Assembly: GCA_021156225.1 (NCBI GenBank) | Contig: JAJNBN010000326.1 | Location: 1 to 5,019 of the forward strand | DNA: 5,019 bases | Source of the DNA: Verrucomicrobiota bacterium | Lineage (GTDB): Bacteria > Verrucomicrobiota > Verrucomicrobiia > Limisphaerales > JAEYXS01 | Direction of reading: 5' to 3' | Made by a program: the position numbers and the translations under genes | The notes under the pieces: generated by a model | Told to the model about the DNA's origin: nothing | What the model saw: only the letters and a program-made list of their open reading frames with translations | The model's database searches: none | In this document: positions 1-5,019 of the stretch, one piece after another | Layout: each line of letters begins with the position of its first letter | How positions within the stretch are numbered: position 1 is the first letter of the stretch

Positions 1-2990
1 TGGGCGGGATCGAGGTCAAGGGATTGCCAGCCGGTGCCACCGTGAAGCTGGCCAACGGCAAGAGCCTGAGCGGGCCCGGCCGGATCATGGACCTGACACC
101 GGCCATGTATGACGTGGTGGTGGAGAAACCGGAGCATGACCCGCAGACCTTGAGTATCGAGGTGAAGGAGGGGAAGTTCACCTTGTTGCCCCCGGTAGAG
201 TTGAAGGCACATGTGGGACGCGTGGTGCTGGCGAGCGATCCGCCGGGAGCCAAATTCTTCATCGGCGGCAAGCAGGTCACTGCGGATGCCAACGGCGCGC
301 TGGTGGCGGAGTTGCGTCCCGGCCCGCATGAGATCACTGCGGAGCATGGCCAGTGGCCTTCGGTCAGACGGCAGGTGCAGGTGACGAAGGACGGCGAATT
401 AAACGAGGTGTTCGAGTTTTATCCCGGCCGGGTGGAGATCACCAGCGATCCCGCAGGTGCCAAGGTGGTGCAGAATGGGAAGGAGCGCGGTGAGACACCC
501 CTCATCCTGACGAATGAACCGCCGGGCGGCGTGTTGTTCACGCTGATAAAGGATGATTTTAACCAGGAGACGGTGCGGGGTGAAGTGCGGGGCAAGGAGG
601 TGTTGCGGCTGGATCGCAAGCTGACGAAGGAGCAGGGGACATTGTTGCTGACCAGCGCCATGCCGGGAGTGAATGTCTATATTGACGGGCGTCCGCTGGG
701 GCAATTGGGAGCGAGCATGAAGCTGGAGACGAACGTCTCTCCCGGACGGCATGAGATCACGGCCATTTTGCTGGGTTGGCCGCAACAGGAGCGCACGGTG
801 GAGGTGAGCCGCGGCAAGGTGAGCGCGGTGCAGTTCGAGTTCGCGCCTGCGTCCGTGGTAGTTTCGAGCGAGCCGCCGGGAGCGACAATCGTTTTGCGCG
901 GAACCGCGATGAACCGGACGCCCTTCACCTTGAACGAGGTGAAACCGGGCGCCTTGAACCTGCTCTTGCAGATGGAAGGATATGATCCAGTCAGCATCGA
1001 CACCAACGTTCTCTCCGGTGAAACACTGGCACTGCATGCAGTGCTGCCCCGGATGAGCCGGCCCTTCCGGATCAAAACGACGCCGCCTGATGCATTGTTG
1101 GCGATGGATGGAATCCCGCTGACGAACCGGCCGCCAAGCTTCACGGTGGGCAAGCACACGCTCCGGATCGAGAAAGACGGTTACGAAGCGAGGGAAGTGG
1201 AGGTGGACATCAAGGCGGAGGGATTGAACAACCTGGGCGAGTTCGTGCTGGAACGCACAGCCGGTGAGATTCAAGTGGTGGCCACTCCGGCGAGTGCGAC
1301 CTTTGAGGTCTTTGTGAATGGGGCGACCAAGCGGGCGAAATCCACCGAGCGGTTGGGCATCCCCACCGGCAAGCACAAGGTATTGGTGAAAGCGGAGGGG
1401 TATGATCCCCGGATTGTAGATGTGGAGGTGACGAAGAACCAGATCACTAGCCAGGAAGTGGCGCTGGTCCGTAGCATGAGCACGATGCGGGTGCTCACCA
1501 CTCCGGAGGGGGCGGGATACAGCCTCAGCGGGCCCGACCAGGTCCGGCGCAGCGGCAAGACGCCCAATGATGAATTACAACTGCCCACGGGAACATACCA
1601 AGTGACCTTCACCATGGCAGGATTTGAGACGACCAACCGAACGGTGGAGGTGCATAACACGGGGGCAGTCATCGCGGAGGTGTCGCTGATTCGCAGCCAG
1701 GCGCCCTTGCGCATCCAGGTGAACCAGACCGGGGCGACTTACAAGCTGAGTGGGCCGGATGGGTTTTATCGAGATGGCGATCTGCCTTTGCCGCCCACTT
1801 CATTGCCCACGGGCAGCTATAAACTTGAGGTGGAGAAAGAGGGTTTTGACGCGGTGAAACAGGAGTTCGAGCTGAAGAAGGGTGACAACCGGCTGGTGAA
1901 TGTGGAATTGCTACGCAGCAAGGGCACGCTGCTGGCGACCATCGCTCCGATCGAAGCGACGACGGAATTGCGCGGGAGCGGTTTCAACAAGGCAGTCACT
2001 TCGGGAACGCCATTGGTCGGCATCCCTACGGGAGACTATGAACTGGTATCCCGCTACAAGAAATGGAGTGTCACGAACCGGGTGAGCATCCAGCGGCAGC
2101 AAACCAATGTGACTGCGGTGGCACTGCCCTTTGGAACGGTGCGCATCGAATCCGTGCCGGCCAAAGCCGTGGTGATGCGGGGCAGTGAAGTATTAGGAGA
2201 AACGCCGTTGGACCTGACCGAACAGCCTGTGGGCACGGCGAATTATCAGTTGCGCCTCGCGCGACATCGTTTCGTGGATGTAGCGGCCACGGTGCAGGAA
2301 CAGAAAACAGTGAGGGTGACGCGCACCTTGGAGGCTTATCCCGGACCGCAACCGGGCATGACGGAATGGGTGAACAGCCTGGGCATGAGGTTTGTGCCCG
2401 TGGGAAATGTTTGGGTCTGTGTTTGGGAAACGCGGGTAAAGGATTTTCAGGCCTTCTACGATGCCACGCGGCACAACGCGGGAGCAGAATGGCGGGATCC
2501 GGGCTTCAAACAAACGGCCTCAGAACCGGTCGTCGAGGTCAGTTGGAATGACGCGATGGCTTTCTGTAAATGGCTTACGGGCAAGGAAACCCAGGGTAAA
2601 GTGCTGGATCAGGCAAGTTACCGTCTGCCGACTGAGGCCGAGTGGCTGCAGACCCTGAAGACGGCTTATCCGGCGGGTAATTATCTGTGGGGCAACGCCT
2701 GGCCGTTGCCGAGCGGCATGGGCAATCTGGCGGATAACATCACGTATGACCGGCATCGGTTCACAGCTCCGGCAGGCAGTTATTTTCCTGCCCGTAACGG
2801 GGTCTATGATCTGATCGGCAATGTGTGGGAATGGTGTCAGGACGGCAGCGGCGGGCAGCGCACGCTATTGGGTGAATCGTGGATGCAATATCCCGGAAGT
2901 GATTTCACGCCCTCGATGCAGCGCAGCTTGGGGCCGGATATCAAGGGGCAGGATATCGGCTTTCGGATTGTCCTGGCACCCGCGCCTTGA
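1..2990 (+). CDS. PEGA tandem-repeat protein with C-terminal FGE/SUMF1-like domain (5'-truncated)
   Basis: The frame is open to the left edge (first full codon at position 3), and the residues before the TTG at 24 (GGIEVKGLPAGA) continue a PEGA-like strand, so the true start lies upstream. Residues are numbered here from the codon at 24. About 11 PEGA-like modules fill residues 1-778. They begin near residues 1, 65, 135, 205, 276, 346, 414, 486, 560, 634 and 704, and typical openings read GRVEITSDPAGA or ASVVVSSEPPGA. Residues 779-988 match an FGE/SUMF1 (formylglycine-generating-enzyme-like) domain, with NSLGMRFVPVG at its start, VVEVSWNDAMAFCKWL, RLPTEAEW (867-874), NGVYDLIGNVWEWC (925-938) and a terminal GFR (979-981). 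The domain has no Cys after C938, so the redox pair of true FGE is missing and a binding or structural role is more likely than sulfatase maturation. PEGA repeats are usually extracytoplasmic surface or interaction domains, and in PVC bacteria they are often fused to Ser/Thr kinases; whether that is so here lies outside the window. No signal peptide or membrane segment is visible. The domain calls are firm; the biological role is unknown. Confidence 0.93.
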   Translation, partial: GGIEVKGLPAGATVKLANGKSLSGPGRIMDLTPAMYDVVVEKPEHDPQTLSIEVKEGKFTLLPPVELKAHVGRVVLASDPPGAKFFIGGKQVTADANGALVAELRPGPHEITAEHGQWPSVRRQVQVTKDGELNEVFEFYPGRVEITSDPAGAKVVQNGKERGETPLILTNEPPGGVLFTLIKDDFNQETVRGEVRGKEVLRLDRKLTKEQGTLLLTSAMPGVNVYIDGRPLGQLGASMKLETNVSPGRHEITAILLGWPQQERTVEVSRGKVSAVQFEFAPASVVVSSEPPGATIVLRGTAMNRTPFTLNEVKPGALNLLLQMEGYDPVSIDTNVLSGETLALHAVLPRMSRPFRIKTTPPDALLAMDGIPLTNRPPSFTVGKHTLRIEKDGYEAREVEVDIKAEGLNNLGEFVLERTAGEIQVVATPASATFEVFVNGATKRAKSTERLGIPTGKHKVLVKAEGYDPRIVDVEVTKNQITSQEVALVRSMSTMRVLTTPEGAGYSLSGPDQVRRSGKTPNDELQLPTGTYQVTFTMAGFETTNRTVEVHNTGAVIAEVSLIRSQAPLRIQVNQTGATYKLSGPDGFYRDGDLPLPPTSLPTGSYKLEVEKEGFDAVKQEFELKKGDNRLVNVELLRSKGTLLATIAPIEATTELRGSGFNKAVTSGTPLVGIPTGDYELVSRYKKWSVTNRVSIQRQQTNVTAVALPFGTVRIESVPAKAVVMRGSEVLGETPLDLTEQPVGTANYQLRLARHRFVDVAATVQEQKTVRVTRTLEAYPGPQPGMTEWVNSLGMRFVPVGNVWVCVWETRVKDFQAFYDATRHNAGAEWRDPGFKQTASEPVVEVSWNDAMAFCKWLTGKETQGKVLDQASYRLPTEAEWLQTLKTAYPAGNYLWGNAWPLPSGMGNLADNITYDRHRFTAPAGSYFPARNGVYDLIGNVWEWCQDGSGGQRTLLGESWMQYPGSDFTPSMQRSLGPDIKGQDIGFRIVLAPAP
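24..2357 (+). repeat. Array of about 11 PEGA-like protein modules, period near 210 bp
   Basis: Module starts at nucleotides 216, 426, 636, 849, 1059, 1263, 1479, 1701, 1923 and 2133 follow a partial first module at the left edge and give a protein period of 68 to 75 residues. Each module has an opening strand, a P-G-A or related turn, a short 'xxxGxxxG(T)P' stretch, a PxGxx(E/K)(I/L) strand and a closing beta strand rich in V, E and K. Modules 2, 3, 5 and 6 keep the S/T-D/E/P-P-x-A turn. Modules 8 and 9 share an LSGPD turn, and module 1 has a similar LSGPG. The DNA copies have diverged, so this is an old protein-level repeat and not a recent tandem duplication. Confidence 0.85.
2358..2987 (+). 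other. FGE/SUMF1-fold domain lacking the catalytic cysteines
   Basis: This is the C-terminal domain of the PEGA protein, about 210 residues, somewhat shorter than a catalytic FGE. Conserved landmarks are SLGMRFVPVG, the E-x-x-x-x-x-F 'customer' helix (ETRVKDFQAF), the VSWNDAMAFCKWL helix, RLPTEAEW, YLWGN, GNVWEWCQD, GESW (950-953, where RGGSW is usual) and GFR. Its only cysteines are C799, C848 and C938, none of them in the segment after GESW where true FGEs carry the active pair (human C336/C341, Streptomyces C272/C277). This FGE/C-type-lectin-like fold is widely reused in bacteria for ligand or protein binding, or for other oxidases and hydroxylases. Here I infer binding. Confidence 0.8.
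2933..2960 (-). other. Inverted repeat downstream of the Sel1 gene
   Basis: GATATC at 2937-2942 and at 2952-2957, flanked by GCC(G) on the left and GGC on the right, can form a stem of about 9 bp with one bulged base and a 9-nt loop. It lies inside the last codons of the PEGA gene, and on the minus strand it begins 37 nt past the Sel1 stop codon. No T-run follows on either strand, so it is at best a 3'-end stabilising hairpin or part of a Rho-dependent end. The codons here (PDIKGQDIG) may explain it fully. Confidence 0.2.
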
Positions 2991-2997
2991 ACTGATC

Positions 2998-3696
2998 TCA
3001 GGGTTTTGGGCGGAATTCCCTAGCTGCTTTTTCAGCCGCTTCAATCTCGTCGAATCTCATCAACGTCATAATATTCTTGCGGTTGCTCATCGCCTTTTCG
3101 TTCTCCTGCCGGGCGGCGATGGTGTACCAGGTGAGGGCCTTCACATCATTACGAAGGGTGCCCATGCCGACCTTATAGCAGTCCCCCAGCAACCGTTGGG
3201 CATCAGGAAGGCCGCGTTCAGCCGCCTTCGAGAGGTAATGAAAGGCCTGGGGGTAATCGCGCATCACGCCTTCACCGATGAAAAACATCTCACCTACGCG
3301 CAACTGGGCGGCTGGCACCTCCTGATTGGCGGCTTTGAGATACCACTTATGCGCCACTTCCAAGTTCGCCGCCCGCACGCCGAGTTTTTTCTCATAGCTA
3401 TAGCCGACGCGATACTGGGCCTCGGCATGGTTCATTTCCGCCGCCTTGAGATAATATCTGAAAGCTTCGGCGGGATCGGGTCTCCCTTTTCCCAACTCTG
3501 GATGACCGGCCGCGTAGTAGGAACCGAGTAGAAAGAGAGAATGAGCTTCTTTGTTCCGGGCCAGTTCTTTGAAATAGTTTTTCCAGTCGGCCTCAGTCTT
3601 GGGAAGCGGCGCGGGTCCTTCGGCGGCATAAGTGGCCAGCCCACCGGCTGCGAGCGCAGCGGTCAGAGCCAGCGATTTAAGCAGATGACCGGACAT
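2998..3696 (-). CDS. Secreted Sel1-repeat (SLR/TPR-like) protein
   Basis: A complete gene of 232 residues. The N-terminus (MSGHLLKSLALTAALAAGG) has one basic residue, a hydrophobic core and small residues around ATYAA, which indicates a Sec signal peptide cleaved near residues 24-25 and supports the ATG at 3694-3696. No Shine-Dalgarno sequence precedes it. Residues 50-199 form four Sel1-like repeats of about 36 residues: AHSLFLLGSYYAAG...AFRYYLKAAEMNH (about 51-90), AEAQYRVGYSYEK...AHKWYLKAANQEV (91-127), PAAQLRVGEMFFIGEG...AFHYLSKAAERGL (128-163) and PDAQRLLGDCYKVGMG...ALTWYTIAARQEN (164-199). A charged helical tail follows (200-232). Sel1 repeats make alpha-alpha superhelices that bind proteins and have no catalytic role of their own, so the mature protein is probably a periplasmic scaffold or adaptor. 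The gene converges on the PEGA gene with 7 nt between stop codons, and diverges from the GH13 gene. Its partner is unknown. The family call is secure. Confidence 0.93.
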   Translation of the reverse strand: MSGHLLKSLALTAALAAGGLATYAAEGPAPLPKTEADWKNYFKELARNKEAHSLFLLGSYYAAGHPELGKGRPDPAEAFRYYLKAAEMNHAEAQYRVGYSYEKKLGVRAANLEVAHKWYLKAANQEVPAAQLRVGEMFFIGEGVMRDYPQAFHYLSKAAERGLPDAQRLLGDCYKVGMGTLRNDVKALTWYTIAARQENEKAMSNRKNIMTLMRFDEIEAAEKAAREFRPKP

Positions 3697-3770
3697 GTCG
3701 GCGGGAGGTTAGTCGGGAGCGGTGGCAGGCTCAATGGCAAATCACTGGCGATTTTTGACACACAGGGTGA

Positions 3771-3810
3771 AACATTTTCTCGCACAACGCCTTATCTATG
3801 TAACATTTTC
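3771..3810. repeat. 9-bp direct repeat AACATTTTC, copies 31 bp apart
   Basis: Identical AACATTTTC copies lie at 3771-3779 and 3802-3810. The 31-bp offset is close to three helical turns, so both copies face the same side of the DNA. They sit in the AT-rich core of the divergent intergenic region, 75 and 106 bp upstream of the Sel1 start codon and just over 100 bp upstream of the GH13 start. They could be a two-site operator for a regulator. Nine A/T-rich bases can also recur by chance in such a stretch, so function is only a suggestion. Confidence 0.4.
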
Positions 3811-3867
3811 AGTGAGGCCCGCCCTTGTGCGTTGACTTGGCGGAGAGGTTGGGCAAAACAGAGGGCC

Positions 3868-3894
3868 GTCGTTCGGCGCAATGGCGCAGACGAC
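3868..3894 (+). other. Hairpin upstream of the GH13 start
   Basis: GTCGT (3868-3872) pairs with ACGAC (3890-3894), and inside this GCGC (3876-3879) pairs with GCGC (3884-3887) around an AATG loop, with a small internal loop of TCG against AG. That gives about 9 base pairs ending 23 nt before the start codon at 3918, or 8 nt before the alternative ATG at 3903. If it is transcribed in the 5' leader it could affect translation of the GH13 mRNA. No T-run follows, so it is not an intrinsic terminator. Confidence 0.3.
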
Positions 3895-3917
3895 ACTAAA
3901 CGATGCATCGACCGCAA

Positions 3918-5019
3918 ATGACGCCAGCTCCCGGCGAACGCTTCGTGCGCTTCGTCGGTGACCGTATCCGCTTCCGTATCCAGGCACCGGCGGCAGGTGG
4001 ACGGTGGCAGGCGCGCTTGCGGACAAACCTCGGTCGCGCCCGGCAATTGCGCGCGGAGATCGTGGCGGCGCATTTTCAACCGCTTCCGCTCGCCGGCGCT
4101 TCCTGGCGTGATATCCCGATGCAACGCGTGGGCGATGCTTGGGAATTGGAGCTGCCGCTGACGGAGGTCGGATATTTCAAATCCAAGGCGTATCTCCTCG
4201 ATGAGCATGGTTACCAGCATTGGCCGGATGGGGCTGACTTTGGGTTGAACATCCAGCCGGATTGGTGTCGCACGGGGAATACGATCTATTGCGCCTTTCC
4301 GCGCATGTTCGGTCCGGCGAAGACGCTCACGACCACCATCGATGAAAAGCAGGAGGCGGAGTGGAAGAAGCTGGATGCGCAGGGCTACACGATCATCCCG
4401 CCTTCCGGCAAATTGCGTGATCTCATCACCGAACTGCCCCACATCTTTGACGTGCTCGGTTCACGCATCTTGCATCTGCTGCCGGTGAATCCCACGCCCA
4501 CGACGTATGCGCGCTTCGGCCGTTACGGTAGTCCGTATGCGTGTGAAGACCTGACGGCGATTGATCCGGCACTGGTGGTTTTCGACAAAGCGACGACGGG
4601 CGTGGATCAGTTTTGCGAACTCACCTCGGCGGTGCATGCGCGCGACGGCCGGGTCTTCCTGGACATCGTGCTGAATCACACAGGCTGGGGTTCGTGGTTG
4701 CAGGAGAATCATCCTGAGTGGTTCGTGCGGAAGAAGGATGGGGAGTTCGAGAGTCCCGGCGCATGGGGGACGACATGGGAAGATCTCGTGGAACTGGACC
4801 AGCGTTTTCCCGGCTTATGGGAGCATCTGGCAGATTCGTTGCTGACGTGGTGCCGTCGGGGTGTCGATGGTTTTCGCTGCGATGCGGGTTACAAAATACC
4901 GATGCCCGTCTGGCAATACATCACCGCCCGGGTGCATCAGGAATTTCCAGACACGGTTTTTCTGCTGGAGGGATTGGGCGGCAGTTGGGATGACACGGCG
5001 AACTTGCTGGCGGAAGGCG
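3918..5019 (+). CDS. GH13 (alpha-amylase superfamily) glucan enzyme, debranching-type, 3'-truncated
   Basis: Open from an ATG at 3918 to the right edge (367 codons, no stop), so the C-terminus is missing. An in-frame ATG at 3903 follows a TAA at 3897-3899 and would add five residues (MHRPQ). Neither start has a Shine-Dalgarno sequence; I prefer 3918 only weakly. Residues 1 to about 150 form a non-catalytic N-terminal region (FVRFVGDRIRFRI, then a beta-rich stretch containing YFKSKAYLLDEHGYQHWPDG). The (beta/alpha)8 barrel begins near PPSGKLRDL (161-169). Then come RYGSPYACEDL (202-212), region I DIVLNHTG (D249, N253, H254), region II GVDGFRCDAGYK (R320 and presumed nucleophile D322) and region III FLLEGLGG (presumed acid/base E351). 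Region IV, with the third catalytic Asp, lies beyond the window. GH13 enzymes act on alpha-glucans by double displacement. The SGKLRDL opening and the NHTG...WLQENHPEWF stretch recall the glucanotransferase half of glycogen debranching enzymes, with GlgE-type maltosyltransferases as the alternative. No signal peptide is seen, so it is probably cytoplasmic. The family is firm; the substrate and subfamily are not. Confidence 0.9.
   Translation, partial: MTPAPGERFVRFVGDRIRFRIQAPAAGGRWQARLRTNLGRARQLRAEIVAAHFQPLPLAGASWRDIPMQRVGDAWELELPLTEVGYFKSKAYLLDEHGYQHWPDGADFGLNIQPDWCRTGNTIYCAFPRMFGPAKTLTTTIDEKQEAEWKKLDAQGYTIIPPSGKLRDLITELPHIFDVLGSRILHLLPVNPTPTTYARFGRYGSPYACEDLTAIDPALVVFDKATTGVDQFCELTSAVHARDGRVFLDIVLNHTGWGSWLQENHPEWFVRKKDGEFESPGAWGTTWEDLVELDQRFPGLWEHLADSLLTWCRRGVDGFRCDAGYKIPMPVWQYITARVHQEFPDTVFLLEGLGGSWDDTANLLAEG

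Larger units (their letters stand above)
3697..3917. promoter_or_regulatory. Divergent intergenic region between the Sel1 and GH13 genes
   Basis: This 221-bp gap must hold the 5' signals of both divergent genes. Its middle (about 3740-3815) is clearly more AT-rich than the genes. A TTGACA hexamer lies at 3755-3760 and a TTGACT at 3832-3837 on the plus strand. Neither has a convincing TATAAT-like hexamer 16 to 18 bp downstream (the best after 3837 is a weak AAAACA at 3855-3860), so I do not call a specific promoter. The gap also holds a direct repeat (3771-3810), an inverted pair CGCACAA (3781-3787) and TTGTGCG (3825-3831), and a hairpin at 3868-3894. I see no convincing protein gene here. Confidence 0.4.

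Noticed and set aside
24..26. TTG at 24 as the start of the PEGA gene
   Set aside because: The frame stays open to the edge and the residues before it fit a PEGA strand; no ribosome binding site is present.
399..1376. Minus-strand open frame of 325 codons within the PEGA gene
   Set aside because: Antisense to strongly supported PEGA modules; its product is rich in His, Arg and Gln with no domain or signal features, as expected for the complement of a GC-rich gene.
2821..3531. Plus-strand open frame of 236 codons spanning the PEGA end and Sel1 gene
   Set aside because: It overlaps two well-supported genes out of frame and has no recognisable domain; the Sel1 repeats on the opposite strand explain the sequence.
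3643..3663. Hairpin (GCTGCG AG CGCAGC) near the Sel1 start
   Set aside because: It falls in Ala-rich signal-peptide codons, and the 2-nt gap is too short for a loop without unpairing; codon choice explains it.
3755..3760. TTGACA hexamer as a sigma-70 -35 box
   Set aside because: No acceptable -10 hexamer lies 16 to 18 bp downstream, so it is not called as a promoter.
3541..3921. Plus-strand open frame of 126 codons across the intergenic region
   Set aside because: It begins antisense to the Sel1 signal-peptide region and its product is Gly/Arg-rich low-complexity sequence with no ribosome binding site; no support as a gene.
3792..4442. Minus-strand open frame of 216 codons over the GH13 start
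   Set aside because: It lies opposite the N-terminal part of the GH13 gene, whose plus-strand frame carries recognisable catalytic motifs further on. The antisense product is Arg-rich and matches nothing I recognise.

Overview
The window is GC-rich bacterial DNA. It holds three protein genes: two run off the window edges and one is complete. A very long PEGA-repeat protein ending in an FGE/SUMF1-like domain, a secreted Sel1-repeat protein, a GH13 glucan enzyme with a long N-terminal region, and starts without clear Shine-Dalgarno sequences together suggest a member of the PVC group, most likely Verrucomicrobiota. This is an inference from gene style only; no taxonomic marker is present.

Layout. 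(1) Positions 1-2990, plus strand: the 3' part of a giant gene whose frame is open to the left edge. It encodes about 11 tandem PEGA-like beta-domains of about 70 residues each, then a C-terminal FGE/SUMF1-fold domain that lacks the catalytic cysteine pair of true formylglycine-generating enzymes. (2) Positions 2998-3696, minus strand: a complete secreted protein with four Sel1-like helical repeats, converging on gene 1 with only 7 nt between the stop codons. (3) Positions 3697-3917: a divergent intergenic region of about 220 bp with an AT-rich core, a 9-bp direct repeat spaced 31 bp, and a hairpin just upstream of the next gene. (4) Positions 3918-5019, plus strand: the 5' part of a GH13 (alpha-amylase superfamily) gene that runs off the right edge. 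It has conserved regions I to III with the nucleophile Asp and acid/base Glu, and resembles the glucanotransferase half of debranching enzymes.

The three genes are in alternating orientations and do not form an operon. Genes 1 and 2 both look like cell-envelope or periplasmic proteins built from protein-interaction repeats. The GH13 gene points to glycogen or alpha-glucan metabolism and need not be related to them. I see no RNA genes, mobile elements, CRISPR array or phage genes, and no evidence for a new multi-gene system. The most unusual items are the length and regularity of the PEGA array with its apparently non-catalytic FGE-like cap, and the GH13 enzyme whose subfamily I cannot place.
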